Positions 16,692 through 26,241 are shown, counted from the first letter of the stretch. The stretch: 64,000 nt of DNA from Marivibrio halodurans (GCF_017963645.1 NZ_JAGMWN010000001.1:930001-994000); one strand, 5' to 3'. Translations and numbers: made by a program. The notes: generated by a model not told the origin, from the sequence alone.

Positions 16692-18077
16692 ATGACAGAG
16701 CGGCTCAGCAAGATGGAGGTCGAGGCCTTCCTGGCGGCCTATCCCGACCTAAAGGGCGTCGATATGCTGCTGCCCGACATGTGCGGCATCCTGCGGGGCA
16801 AGCGCATCGGGGCGGAGGCGCTCGACAAGCTCTATGAAAAGGGCGTGCAGATGCCGGGCTCGACCTATCTGCTCGACGCCACGGGGCAGAATTGCGACAC
16901 GCTGGTCTATGGCACGCGTGACGGGGACCCGGACTATCCCTGCTTCGGGGTGGCGGAAACCTTGAAGCCCGTGCCCTGGGCCTCCTCCCCCACCGGCCAG
17001 GTGATCGCCACCATGCTGGACGCGGAGGGCGAGCCCTTCTTCGCCGACCCGCGTCAAGTTCTTCGCCGCGCGGCACAACCATTGACGGACATGGGATTGA
17101 CGCCGGTCGTGGCGATCGAGCTCGAATTCTATCTGCTGGACGGGGAGTTCGACCCGCTCGGCCGGCCACAGCCGGCGCGCCCACCGGCCCCCGCCCAGCG
17201 GCAAACCACCACCCAGGTCTACGGCATAGAGGAACTCTATGATTTCGAGGCCTTCCTGGTCGATGTCGAGAATGCCTGCCAGGCCCAGAACGTGCCCGCC
17301 GACACCGCCACCAGCGAATACGCCCCCGGCCAGTACGAGATAAACCTGCACCACGTCGCGGACCCGGTGGATGCCTGCGACGACGCGCTCATGCTGAAGC
17401 GTCTTATCAAGGGCGTGGCACGCCGGCACGGCATGACGGCATGCTTCATGGCCAAGCCGTTCGAGGATCTGGCGGGATGCGGGCTGCATGTGCATGTCAG
17501 CCTCGTCGACCGCGACGGCCGCAATGTCTTCGCCGGCGACATGGACGAGGAAACGGGCCTGCCCGTCGCACCGATGCTGAAGCACGCAATCGCCGGGTTG
17601 AAGGAGACCATGGCCGACGGCATGGCGATCTTCGCGCCGAACGCCAATTCCTATCGCCGCTTCCAGGCCAACAGCTACGCCCCGATCAATACCGCCTGGG
17701 GCGTGGACAACCGCACGGTTTCCCTGCGCATTCCACGTGCCGAGGCCGATGCCATGCGGGTCGAGCACCGCGTCGCCGGGGCCGACGCCAACCCCTATCT
17801 GACCGTGGCCGCCGTATTGGCCGGCATGCATCACGGCATCGCGAACGAACTCGACGCCGGTGGAATCGAACGCGGCAACGCCTATGACAATCCACCGACG
17901 GGCCTGCCGCTGCGCTGGTGGCAGGCGCTGCTGCGCATGGGGGACAGCGAGGTGCTGCCGCGCTATCTCGGCCAGCACTATTGCGACTGCTATGTCGCCG
18001 CCCGCAGCTTCGAGAACGACAATTTCAACGCCCATATTCCGGCGCTGGATTATTCCTGGTACCTGCGCACGGTGTGA
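16692..18077 (+). CDS. Glutamine-synthetase-family gamma-glutamyl ligase (PuuA-like), copy 2
   Basis: Second member of the family, 461 aa, with VVAIELEFYLLDG, YEINLHHVADPVDACDDALM, the CGLHVHVSL loop and NTAWGVDNRTVSLRIP. It differs clearly from copy 1, so this is not a recent duplication. It is followed after 42 bases by the PuuB-like oxidase on the same strand; together they fit ligation of glutamate to an amine followed by oxidation of the gamma-glutamyl amine. A paralog lies divergently at 16511, which suggests two amine ligases of different specificity, or a hetero-oligomer. Confidence 0.85.
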   Translation: MTERLSKMEVEAFLAAYPDLKGVDMLLPDMCGILRGKRIGAEALDKLYEKGVQMPGSTYLLDATGQNCDTLVYGTRDGDPDYPCFGVAETLKPVPWASSPTGQVIATMLDAEGEPFFADPRQVLRRAAQPLTDMGLTPVVAIELEFYLLDGEFDPLGRPQPARPPAPAQRQTTTQVYGIEELYDFEAFLVDVENACQAQNVPADTATSEYAPGQYEINLHHVADPVDACDDALMLKRLIKGVARRHGMTACFMAKPFEDLAGCGLHVHVSLVDRDGRNVFAGDMDEETGLPVAPMLKHAIAGLKETMADGMAIFAPNANSYRRFQANSYAPINTAWGVDNRTVSLRIPRAEADAMRVEHRVAGADANPYLTVAAVLAGMHHGIANELDAGGIERGNAYDNPPTGLPLRWWQALLRMGDSEVLPRYLGQHYCDCYVAARSFENDNFNAHIPALDYSWYLRTV

Positions 18078-18119
18078 CGCGCGAACTCTCGATTTCACCG
18101 CCTTCGTCGAGGACAGATC

Positions 18120-19409
18120 ATGGCCGTCGATCAGACCCGCCCCTCCTATTATCAAGCCACCTGCAACGACACGACCCGCCATCCCCGGCTCGAAGGCTCC
18201 CAGAAGGCCGATGTCGTGGTGGTCGGTGCCGGCTATACCGGCCTCTCGGCCGCGCTGGAACTGGCGGAGGCGGGCTATGACGTCGCGGTGGTCGAGGCGG
18301 AGACGGTGGGCTATGGCGCCTCCGGCCGTAACGGCGGCCATGTATGCCCCGACTACAACAAGTCGATGGCGCATCTGACCAAGGCGCTTGGCCAGGACGG
18401 GGCCCGGATCGCCTGGGAACTCGGCAACGAAACGACACGCCTCGTCGGCGAAAGGGTTCGGAAATACGGCATCGATTGCGACCTCAAATGGGGGTATCTG
18501 CACGCCGCCGAGCGGCGCGGCCATGTCCCGGAACTGCATGAAATGGCAGAGGAGGCCGCGCATTGGGGCTATGACGGCATGCGCGTGATCGAGGGGGAGG
18601 AGCTTCGCAGCCGCCTCGGGACCACGCGCTATCATGCCGCGTTGGAGGACCCGCGCGGCGGTCATCTGCACCCGCTCAACTACTGCAAGGGATTGGCCCG
18701 CGCCGCCGTGGCGGCCGGCGCGCGGATTTACGAGGAAAGCCGCGTCCTCGCCCTGGATACGGGCGAGAAAAGCGGCGGCAATGTCTCCGTTACCACGGCG
18801 GACGGCTCCGTCGAGGCCGATTTCATGGTGCTGGCCGGAAACGCCTATCTTCAGGAGACGGTACCCTTCCTCTATCGGCGGCTGATGCCGGTCGGCTCCT
18901 ATATCGTCGCGACGGAGCCACTGGGCGATAACATGGCGCGCGAACTGATCCGCGAGGACGAGGCCGTCGGCAACATGAACTTCATTGTCGATTATTACCG
19001 TCTCTCGGCCGACCGGAGGATGCTTTATGGCGGACGCGCCACCTATTCGGGAATAGAGCCGCGCGACCTCGCCTCATTCGTGCTGCCCCGCATGACGGGG
19101 GTCTTCCCGCAATTGAAGGATAGCCGCATCGACTATGCCTGGGGTGGCAATATCGGCATCACCGTGGACCGCATGCCCCATGTCGGGCGGATCGGCACGC
19201 GCTGCTATTTCAGCCAGGGCTATTCCGGCCACGGGCTCGCGCTCTCCAACCTCTGCGGCAAGCTGATCTCCGAGGCGATCCGCGGCCAGAACGAGCGTTT
19301 CGACACGCTCGCCGCCGTGCGTCACCCGATCTTCCCGGGCGGCAGGTTCCGCACGCCGCTGCTCTCTCTGGGCATGCTCTGGTACCGGCTGAAGGACGCG
19401 CTGGCGTAA
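18120..19409 (+). CDS. FAD-dependent amine oxidoreductase (PuuB-like)
   Basis: DAO-fold flavoprotein of 429 aa. The Rossmann motif is VVVVGAGYTGLSAALELAEAG near residue 30, followed by VGYGASGRNGGHVCPDYNKS, a stretch typical of gamma-glutamylputrescine oxidase relatives, and HVGRIGTRCYFSQGYSGHGLALS near the C-terminus. It likely oxidises the gamma-glutamyl amine made by the ligase just upstream. GAGGACAGATC precedes the ATG. The exact amine is unknown. No aldehyde dehydrogenase or gamma-glutamyl hydrolase, the usual next steps, is in this stretch. Confidence 0.85.
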   Translation: MAVDQTRPSYYQATCNDTTRHPRLEGSQKADVVVVGAGYTGLSAALELAEAGYDVAVVEAETVGYGASGRNGGHVCPDYNKSMAHLTKALGQDGARIAWELGNETTRLVGERVRKYGIDCDLKWGYLHAAERRGHVPELHEMAEEAAHWGYDGMRVIEGEELRSRLGTTRYHAALEDPRGGHLHPLNYCKGLARAAVAAGARIYEESRVLALDTGEKSGGNVSVTTADGSVEADFMVLAGNAYLQETVPFLYRRLMPVGSYIVATEPLGDNMARELIREDEAVGNMNFIVDYYRLSADRRMLYGGRATYSGIEPRDLASFVLPRMTGVFPQLKDSRIDYAWGGNIGITVDRMPHVGRIGTRCYFSQGYSGHGLALSNLCGKLISEAIRGQNERFDTLAAVRHPIFPGGRFRTPLLSLGMLWYRLKDALA

Positions 19410-19807
19410 TACCGGTCACCATGGGCGGCCCCCTGCGCGGGGTTTGGCGAATGGGTTTGGAAACCCGCCGCGCGGCGCTCAAACGCGCCTGACACAGGCG
19501 CTCGCCCGCCCCCGCCGGCCCGCGTTCCGCCCGAGGTGAACAGCGGGCAGGAATACCCTTCGCGCAAACGAATCGGCCAGAAGAGCAATATCGCCCTCAT
19601 TGCGGGAACTATAATAATGTTCAATCAGCGATAAATTCTCTTATGATTGTTTTGGCGCAATCAATAATAGAAAATACACGAAAATTTCGTTTTTTGACGC
19701 TAATCCCACCCCAATTAATTGATGGAAATAGGCATCGCAACCGTTCGTATGGCACTTCTATCGAGGTAGCAATACACTCCAATACAATCTTAACGGGAGA
19801 GGTAGCG
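19410..19807. other. Non-coding gap with an AT-rich promoter region
   Basis: 398 bases without a convincing gene. The left part is GC-rich, with small hairpins (CCCC-TGCGC-GGGG then TTT near 19430; GGGTTTGGAAACCC near 19451) that could end the oxidase transcript. From about 19600 the DNA is strikingly AT-rich for this window. A possible promoter is TTGACG at 19694, 16 bases, TAATTG at 19716. It probably drives the gene at 19808. Confidence 0.4.
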
Positions 19808-20527
19808 ATGTATGACCCATTGGACCTTGCCGAGTTCATCGGACGCCGGCGAAATGATCTGGCGGAACTCGGCCTCACCTTGCAAACCCGCGACGATTTC
19901 GATGCGCTGTATGCCCTGGACCTTCCGGGAAAAACGGTCTCGCCGATGTTCTCCCCCGCGCACCACGACCTGCTGGACCAGCGGGCACGCTGGATCTGCG
20001 GGACGATCGAGGGCCAGATCGTCCATGTCCAGGCGTACCGCGTGATCGATACCGGTGCCTCCACCATGGAGCGCGCGCTCGTCTCGGAATTCGCGCGCAT
20101 CTTCGGCAAACCGTCGGCGGTGCCGATCGGCACGATCGCGGACGCGCTGGCCGAGATGCGGGGCCGTGTCGTCTATCATGGCGACCTCTGGTGCCATGAG
20201 TCGTTGCGTGGCACAGGCGCCGGCGAGAAGCTGGGGGCGATCGGCGTCGGATCGGCCATGTTGGGTTTCGACCCGGATTATGTGATCGGCTTCATGGAGC
20301 AACCCCTGGCCGGGCGCGGCTTCTTCTTCCGGGAAGGCTATTTCCATATCGAGCCGCTCGGCTCCGGCTGGCGGCGCGGCGCGCCCTTCCTGCTGGAGAA
20401 TGATTGGCTGGTCTATTGCAGCCGGTCGAGCCTGCGGAAGCTCGTGATGCGGGACGCTCAGCAGAACCGGGTCAAACAGCCGGTCACCCTGTTTGAACCC
20501 AGGGTGATGGGGAACACCAGCCGGTAA
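19808..20527 (+). CDS. Hypothetical protein, possibly acetyltransferase-like
   Basis: A 239 aa soluble protein that I do not recognise. GGGAGAGGTAGCG before the ATG at 19808 is a strong ribosome site and sets the start. The middle part LWCHESLRGTGAGEKLGAIG is reminiscent of the acetyl-CoA loop (R-x-x-G-x-G/A) of GNAT enzymes, and FMEQPLAGRGFFFREGYFH of the following strand, but the match is weak. The gene sits behind an AT-rich promoter, and its end overlaps the end of a convergent gene by 70 bases. It may form a unit with the two small genes on the other strand. Confidence 0.6.
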   Translation: MYDPLDLAEFIGRRRNDLAELGLTLQTRDDFDALYALDLPGKTVSPMFSPAHHDLLDQRARWICGTIEGQIVHVQAYRVIDTGASTMERALVSEFARIFGKPSAVPIGTIADALAEMRGRVVYHGDLWCHESLRGTGAGEKLGAIGVGSAMLGFDPDYVIGFMEQPLAGRGFFFREGYFHIEPLGSGWRRGAPFLLENDWLVYCSRSSLRKLVMRDAQQNRVKQPVTLFEPRVMGNTSR

Positions 20528-20910
20528 TAGGAAACAAGCCTGGACCGGCCGTGCACGTCGAGGATCGCCGATACGCGTTGGCCGACGGGCCGGCCGGTCA
20601 GATGAACCGATTGATAGGCGGTCCGGACTGCGCGCTCGAACGCCTCGTGCGCCAGCCCGGGCTGACCGACCAGACCGTTCACGAAATCCCGGCCATAGAG
20701 TTCGCCGGTCGTCGATTCCCGTCCGCAATGAAGATAGGGCGCACCGTCACGGCTGGGCGCGAAGATCTGCAGACGGTCCAGCAACCCTTCGAACTGCCCT
20801 TGCTGGAGGCCGGCATCGCCACCTCCGTCGAGGAATCGGATGGCATCGCCGAACGCGGGGTTCCTGCCGACCAAGGTCTCCAGACTGAGATCCTGCATCC
20901 TGACCGTCAT
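20458..20910 (-). CDS. PAS-like small protein, function unknown
   Basis: A 150 aa protein without a DNA-binding or kinase domain. The middle and end (PYLHCGRESTTGELYGRDFV, a helix, then VSAILDVHGRSRLVSYYRLV and FPITLGSNRVTGCLTRF) look like the helices and last three strands of a PAS fold. The ATG at 20910 follows directly on the TAG stop of the gene before it, so the two are translated together. Its last 70 bases overlap the convergent gene at 19808-20527. A sensory or ligand-binding role is a guess. Confidence 0.5.
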   Translation of the reverse strand: MTVRMQDLSLETLVGRNPAFGDAIRFLDGGGDAGLQQGQFEGLLDRLQIFAPSRDGAPYLHCGRESTTGELYGRDFVNGLVGQPGLAHEAFERAVRTAYQSVHLTGRPVGQRVSAILDVHGRSRLVSYYRLVFPITLGSNRVTGCLTRFC

Positions 20911-21195
20911 CTAGGCGGTATTCCCCTCGGCGTCCGATGCATTATCCGCCAGCATGCGCGCCACCGCGTTCATGTATCGCATCGCGCGATCGAGGGCCAA
21001 ACCCTCGATATCCTCGATATCCGTCGTCTCATAATTCGCGCGCAACCAATATTTAAGCAGAAGTTCCGCATTGGTCGCCGCGGCGGTCTCGCGGATCGCC
21101 GTGCGCTTGGCCGCATCGGTCACGGGTTGCGCTTCACGGAGAAGCTTCCGCAACTCGTCGCGCAGGAAATCGGTTCGCGATGGCATGGCCGGCAA
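20911..21195 (-). CDS. Small hypothetical protein
   Basis: A 94 aa, mostly helical protein of no recognised family; the last 20 residues are acidic and polar. The best start is a TTG at 21195, with GAGGAG five bases upstream; an ATG at 21186 lacks a site. Its TAG stop touches the ATG of the PAS-like gene. The two are probably one operon read toward the gene at 19808. Confidence 0.5.
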   Translation of the reverse strand: MPAMPSRTDFLRDELRKLLREAQPVTDAAKRTAIRETAAATNAELLLKYWLRANYETTDIEDIEGLALDRAMRYMNAVARMLADNASDAEGNTA

Positions 21196-21308
21196 TGCTC
21201 CTCGATGACACCCGGCCGATCATGGCCCAGACGCTGAACGGATATCAAGCCAGAGTAGCAAAGGCGCGCGGATTCCACAAAACCCCGCCCTCTTGGCCGC
21301 GATGGCGA

Positions 21309-21332
21309 AACGGGCGGCCAAGAGGCCGCCCG
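21309..21332 (-). terminator. Terminator after the first DMGDH-like gene
   Basis: CGGGCGGCC-AAGA-GGCCGCCCG, nine-base arms (21311-21332). Read on the minus strand it is followed by TTTC. It lies about 50 bases past the stop of the FAD/GcvT gene. Confidence 0.65.
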
Positions 21333-21384
21333 TCGCGTCATCATCACCAAGGCGTGGCAGGTTGCCAAGGCACCTCGATCGGCC

Positions 21385-23910
21385 CTACCCGTCGGCGCGA
21401 AGGCACGCATTCTCCGGATCATAGGGGCTTTCCGGAATGACCACGCATTTGTGCATGACCTTCAGGATATCGATCTCCAATTCCGTGCCGGGCTCGCTCA
21501 AGGCCGGCGGCACCATGGCGAGCACGAGCGACTTGCCGACCCGGAATCCGTAATTGCCCGATGTCGCGCGCCCGACCAGCGTGCCGTCCTTATAGATCGG
21601 GTTGGAGCCGAGGGCGTCGGCCGGGCTTTCCCCGTCGCCATGGCCTGCCGCGTCGCGGCGGACAAGCCCCTCGCCGTCCGGGCCGATCGGCGCCACGCCC
21701 GGCACCTCCAGCGTCACGAAACGGTAGGCGAAGCCCTTTTCCTGCCATTTCGACAGCGCATCCCGGCCGAGGAAATCGCCCTTGTTCAGATGCACGAACC
21801 GGTCGAGCCCGCTTTCCAGCGCGGCGTACTCGATCGACAACTCCTTGCCCGGCAGGCGATAGCTCTTCTCGACGCGCAGGCTGTCCATCGCCCGAATGCC
21901 GAAGGGCTTGAGGCCCAGATCCTTGCCCGCCTCCATCAGCACATCGAAGATATGGATCTGATATTCGATCGGGTGGTGCAGTTCCCAGCCGAGTTCGCCC
22001 ACGAAGTTGACGCGCGCCGCGCGGCACGGCGCCATGCCGACATCGATCTGCTGGCTGGAGAGCCAGGGAAAAGCCTTGTTCGAGAAGTCGGTACCGGGCG
22101 AGACTCGCTTCATCAGGTCGCGCGCCTTCGGTCCCGCGACCACCAGCACTCCCATGGAGTTCGTCAGGCTCTCGAACCGGACGGAACCGTCCTCCGGCAT
22201 GTGGCGGAGCAACCAGTCATGGTCGAGCCGCTGGAACGCGCCGGCGGAGACCAGATAGAAGCTGGGATGGCCCCAACGGTCCGTGCCCTCGCGCAGGATC
22301 GTGAATTCGGAATGGACGCCCCCGCTCGGCGAGAGCGAATGGGCGAGGCCGAGGCGCCCGACCTTCTTCGGCAGCTTATTGGCCACCAGATGGTCGAGGA
22401 ACGCTTCCGCGCCCGGCCCGGAAACCCGCGCCTTGGCGAAGCCGGTCATATCCAGGATGCCGACATTCTCCATGACGTTGAGGCATTCCTTGCGCACGCT
22501 TTCCATGTAGCGGGAGCGGCGGAAGGAATAATCGTCCACCTGCGCCTCGCCATCGGTGGCGTAGAAATTCGCCCGCTCCCAGCCGAAGGACTGGCCGAAG
22601 ACGGCGCCCAGATCCTTCAGCCGGTCATAGATCGGCGAACGGCGCAGCGGCCGCGCGTCCGGGCGTTCCTCGTCCGGGAAGTGGGTCACGAAGACGTGCG
22701 CATAAGCTTCCTCGTTCTTGGTCTTGAGGTAGCTCTTGGTGCAGTAGTCGCCGAAGCGCCGCGGATCGACGCCTAGCATGTCGATGCCGGGCTCGCCCTC
22801 GACCATCCATTCGGCGAGCTGCCAGCCGGCCCCGCCGGCGGCCGTGATGCCGAAGCTGTGCCCTTCCGACAGCCAGAAGTTCGGCACGTCCCAGGCCGGC
22901 CCGACGATCGGGTTGCCGTCGGGCGTATAGGCGATGGCGCCGTTATAGACCTGCTTCACGCCGACCTCGCCGAAGGCGGGGACGCGGTGGATCGCATGCT
23001 CGATATGCGGCTCCAGACGCTCCAGGTCCTCCTGGAACAGCTCGTACTCGCAATCCTCCGCCGGGCCGTCGACATAGCAGGCCGGCGCGCCGTGCTCATA
23101 GGGACCGAGGATCAGGCCGCCGCGCTCCTCGCGCATGTACCACTGACCGTCGGAGCCGCGCAGCACGCCCATCTCCGGCAGCCCCTGCTCCTTGCGCTTC
23201 AGGATCTCCGGATGGGCATCGGTCACGATATACTGGTGCTCGACCGGGATGACGGGAATGTCGAGGCCGACCATCCGGCCGGTCTGGCGCGCGAAGGACC
23301 CGGTGGCGCTCACCACATGCTCGCAGGTGATGTCGCCCTTGTCGGTCTTGACCAGCCATTCGCCGGAGGCCGTGCGCTCGATCCCGGTGACGGTGGTATT
23401 GCGGTTGATCTCCGCGCCCAGCGCCCGCGCGCCCTTGGCCAGCGCCTGGGTCAGGTCCGCCGGCTGGATATAGCCGTCCTCGGGATGGCGAATGGCGCCG
23501 ATCAATCCCTCGGTCGACATCAGCGGCCAGATTTCCTGGACCTCCTCCGGCGTCATGAAATCCACCTGCACGCCGATCGTCTCCGCCACGCCGGCATATT
23601 GGCGATATTCGTCCATCCGGTCCTGATTCTCGGCCAAACGGATGTTCGACACCTTGGAGAGACCCACCTTCTGCCCGGTTTCCTGCTCCAGCTCCTGGTA
23701 GAACTTGACCGAGTATTTATGGATCTGCCCCACCGAGTAGCTCATGTTGAACAGCGGCAGCAGACCAGCCGCGTGCCAGGTGGAGCCGCTGGTGAGTTCC
23801 TTGCGCTCGACCAGCGCGACGTCCGTCCATCCCTTCTTAGCCAGGTGATAGAGCGTCGACACGCCCACGACGCCACCGCCGATCACCACCACGCGCGCAT
23901 GTGTTCTCAT
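21385..23910 (-). CDS. Dimethylglycine dehydrogenase-like FAD/GcvT protein, copy 1
   Basis: Protein of 841 aa with the two-part layout of dimethylglycine and sarcosine dehydrogenases. An N-terminal FAD DAO domain runs to about residue 365 (VVVIGGGVVGVSTLYHLAKKG), then an FAO_M linker, then a GcvT aminomethyltransferase domain and GcvT_C to the end. ELTSGSTWHAAGL contains His46, aligned with the histidine that holds FAD covalently in mammalian DMGDH. Such enzymes demethylate N-methyl amines and pass the one-carbon unit to tetrahydrofolate. A paralog lies at 29827 and an MttB-family gene is divergent at 24309, so betaine-type compounds are likely. The exact substrate is open. Confidence 0.85.
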   Translation of the reverse strand: MRTHARVVVIGGGVVGVSTLYHLAKKGWTDVALVERKELTSGSTWHAAGLLPLFNMSYSVGQIHKYSVKFYQELEQETGQKVGLSKVSNIRLAENQDRMDEYRQYAGVAETIGVQVDFMTPEEVQEIWPLMSTEGLIGAIRHPEDGYIQPADLTQALAKGARALGAEINRNTTVTGIERTASGEWLVKTDKGDITCEHVVSATGSFARQTGRMVGLDIPVIPVEHQYIVTDAHPEILKRKEQGLPEMGVLRGSDGQWYMREERGGLILGPYEHGAPACYVDGPAEDCEYELFQEDLERLEPHIEHAIHRVPAFGEVGVKQVYNGAIAYTPDGNPIVGPAWDVPNFWLSEGHSFGITAAGGAGWQLAEWMVEGEPGIDMLGVDPRRFGDYCTKSYLKTKNEEAYAHVFVTHFPDEERPDARPLRRSPIYDRLKDLGAVFGQSFGWERANFYATDGEAQVDDYSFRRSRYMESVRKECLNVMENVGILDMTGFAKARVSGPGAEAFLDHLVANKLPKKVGRLGLAHSLSPSGGVHSEFTILREGTDRWGHPSFYLVSAGAFQRLDHDWLLRHMPEDGSVRFESLTNSMGVLVVAGPKARDLMKRVSPGTDFSNKAFPWLSSQQIDVGMAPCRAARVNFVGELGWELHHPIEYQIHIFDVLMEAGKDLGLKPFGIRAMDSLRVEKSYRLPGKELSIEYAALESGLDRFVHLNKGDFLGRDALSKWQEKGFAYRFVTLEVPGVAPIGPDGEGLVRRDAAGHGDGESPADALGSNPIYKDGTLVGRATSGNYGFRVGKSLVLAMVPPALSEPGTELEIDILKVMHKCVVIPESPYDPENACLRADG

Positions 23911-24308
23911 CGAATTCGGCTCCCAGCTTCACGCGACACTTTTTCCATGCCGGCCGACGCGCCGCCGACCAGTTCGCCGGAACAATGGGACGCGTCGCGC
24001 GGCCCCGCTTGCCGATGTGCGACGGGCGATTGGTGAAAAAGCGCCGCGCCTTTCGGAAGCCGCGCGCCCGACACGCGGAACCGATGGCGCTCACAGTCGA
24101 GTCGGATGTCGCTCACGTGTTGTTCCACCGCCGCGTTCCGGCGGATTATCGCATCAAGGTGTCGGGGCGACGCGAGACGACAGCCGGTTTCATGCAAGCA
24201 TGAACCGGCCTTTCCGGCGTTCCCGACCCGATTTGAGATTCAGCACACCAACAATGACGATCCCGGCCCCGCGCCGGGACCCCTCCCCGGGATACGGAGC
24301 GAAGAGCG
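23911..24308. other. Divergent intergenic region with a stem-loop
   Basis: 398 bases between the divergent DMGDH-like and MttB-like genes, without a convincing gene. It holds one clear inverted repeat at 24183-24209, GCCGGTTTCATG-CAAG-CATGAACCGGC (one bulged T), about 100 bases before the MttB start. This could be an operator or leader hairpin. Promoters for both genes should lie here, but I cannot place them. Confidence 0.45.
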
Positions 24309-25928
24309 ATGAGCGACGGCGACACGGCGGCACTCGACGAGATGATGGATCAGCCCCCCGCGGGCGGCGGGCGCGCGGGCCGCGAAGGCCGCCGGGGACG
24401 CGAGGGGGGCGGCGGACGCGCCGCGCGCCAGGCCAAGCGCGCCGGCGCCGGCGGCAAGGCACCGGCCTATATCACCCGAAAGGTCGGCTATTTCGAGGTT
24501 TTCGGGGAGGAAGGGCTCGACATGATCGAGCGCAATGCCGACACCGTCCTGAAGGAAATCGGCATCGACTTCCGCGGGGACCCGGAGGTGCTGGACCTCT
24601 GGCGCCAGGCGGGCGCCGACGTGCAAGGCGAGCGCGTCCGCTTCGAGCCCGGCATGCTGAAGAAGATCGTGCAGGACAGCGCGCCCAGCCTGATCACCCA
24701 ACATGCCCGCAATCCGGAGCGCACGGTGAAGATCGGCGAAGGGCACACGGTCCTGGTTCCGGCCTATGGCCCACCCTTCATCCGCTCGCTCGACGACGGG
24801 CGGCGCTACGCGACGATCGAGGATTTCCGCAATTTCGTGAAGCTCGCCTACATGTCGCCGGGCCTGCACCATTCCGGCGGCACGCTGTGCGAGCCGGTGG
24901 ACCTGCCGGTCAACAAGCGCCACCTCGACATGGTCTATAGCCATATCCGCTATTCGGATAAGCCCTTCATGGGCTCCGTCACCGCGCCGGAACGTGCGCA
25001 GGACACGGTCGACATGGCGAAGATCGTCTTCGGCGACGATTTCGTCGACCAGAACTGCGTCGTCATCAACCTGATCAACGCCAACTCGCCGATGGTCTGG
25101 GACGACACCATGCTGGGCGCGCTCAAGGTCTATGCCCGCAACAATCAGGCCTGCGTCATCAGCCCCTTCATCCTGGCCGGCGCGATGAGCCCGGTGACGG
25201 TCGTGGGCACGCTGACGCAGCTATACGCCGAGGCGCTCTCCGGCATGGCGCTGACGCAACTCGTCCGGCCGGGCGCGCCGGTCGTCTTCGGAACCTTCGC
25301 CAGTTCGATCTCGATGCAGTCGGGCGCGCCTACCTTCGGCACCCCGGAGCCCTCGCTCGTGCTCTACGGCGCCGCCCAACTCGCCCGGCGGCTGGGCGTC
25401 CCCTTCCGCTCCGGCGGCGGGCTCAACGCCTCGAAGATCGCGGATGCGCAGGCGGCCTATGAGTCCGCCAACACGCTGCAGACGGCGGCGCTGGGCGGGG
25501 TCAACTTCATGCTGCATACCGCCGGCTGGCTCGAAGGCGGTCTCGCCATGGGCTATGAGAAGTTCGTGATGGATGCCGACCAGGCCGCGATGATCGGCCG
25601 CCTGCTCGCCGGCCCGGATCTGGGCGAGAACGGACAGGCGATGGACGCCATTCGCGAGGTCGGGCCGGGCAGCCACTATCTCGGTTGCGCGCATACCCAG
25701 GCCAATTTCGAGGAGGCTTTCTATCGCTCGCCCCTCGCCGACAACAACTCGTTCGAGCAATGGGACAGCGAGGGCGGCCAGGACATGAACCAGCGCGCCA
25801 ACGCCTATTGGAAGAAGCAGCTGCGCGACTACGAGGACAAGGCTCCCGCGATCGATCCGGCGATGCTGGAATCCCTCGATGCCTTCGTCGCCAAGCGCAA
25901 GGAATCGATGCCCGATTCGAACGTCTGA
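24309..25928 (+). CDS. MttB-family (trimethylamine methyltransferase-like) protein without pyrrolysine
   Basis: A 539 aa protein of COG5598. The N-terminal 45 residues are Gly/Arg-rich and low in complexity, followed by the TIM-barrel methyltransferase domain (VGYFEVFGEEGLDMIERNADTVLKEIG onward). True MttB uses an in-frame amber codon for pyrrolysine; this reading frame is open through the equivalent region (SISMQSGAPTFGTPEPSLVL), so it belongs to the non-Pyl group that includes glycine betaine, carnitine and proline betaine demethylases. Those enzymes pass methyl groups to a corrinoid protein, and no such gene is adjacent. The DMGDH-like genes and TRAP transporter nearby support a methylated-amine substrate. 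Confidence 0.85.
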   Translation: MSDGDTAALDEMMDQPPAGGGRAGREGRRGREGGGGRAARQAKRAGAGGKAPAYITRKVGYFEVFGEEGLDMIERNADTVLKEIGIDFRGDPEVLDLWRQAGADVQGERVRFEPGMLKKIVQDSAPSLITQHARNPERTVKIGEGHTVLVPAYGPPFIRSLDDGRRYATIEDFRNFVKLAYMSPGLHHSGGTLCEPVDLPVNKRHLDMVYSHIRYSDKPFMGSVTAPERAQDTVDMAKIVFGDDFVDQNCVVINLINANSPMVWDDTMLGALKVYARNNQACVISPFILAGAMSPVTVVGTLTQLYAEALSGMALTQLVRPGAPVVFGTFASSISMQSGAPTFGTPEPSLVLYGAAQLARRLGVPFRSGGGLNASKIADAQAAYESANTLQTAALGGVNFMLHTAGWLEGGLAMGYEKFVMDADQAAMIGRLLAGPDLGENGQAMDAIREVGPGSHYLGCAHTQANFEEAFYRSPLADNNSFEQWDSEGGQDMNQRANAYWKKQLRDYEDKAPAIDPAMLESLDAFVAKRKESMPDSNV

Positions 25929-25941
25929 TCCTGGGGCACTG

Positions 25942-25986
25942 GCCCTGGGGGACGTTGCCCTGGGGGACGTTGCCTTGGGGGGGCTT
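25942..25986. repeat. Three 15-base tandem repeats in a 313-base gap
   Basis: The unit GCCCTGGGGGACGTT occurs twice perfectly and once with four changes, starting 14 bases after the MttB-like stop. The whole gap 25929-26241 before the TRAP genes has no convincing gene. Its last 100 bases are less GC-rich and should contain the TRAP promoter. Confidence 0.8.
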
Positions 25987-26241
25987 GGAGCGCGCCGGCG
26001 ATGCGAACCGTCGCCCGGCGCGCCCGAAAGCGCCCGGGCTCCGCCCCCCGGCCCGCCGGCGAAGCCCTGTTCAGGCGCGATGGGCCACGCCCCATCCCTT
26101 GCCGTGAGTATTGAAATTCGGTTGCGCGCTTCTTTGAGTGTTTACCGTAGGATCGGGCCTGTGCGATAGTTCCCGCAACCATAAGAATAGAGACGCGATG
26201 CGGCCGTTCGCGCGCGCGACTCGTGGGAGGAGCACAGAGGT

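Noticed and set aside
16749-18671. A 640-codon minus-strand frame opposite GS-like copy 2 and the oxidase
   Set aside because: Antisense to two well-supported genes, no recognisable motif.
24309-25928. A pyrrolysine-containing MttB with an in-frame amber codon
   Set aside because: The frame is open from start to stop with no internal TAG and covers the whole family length.
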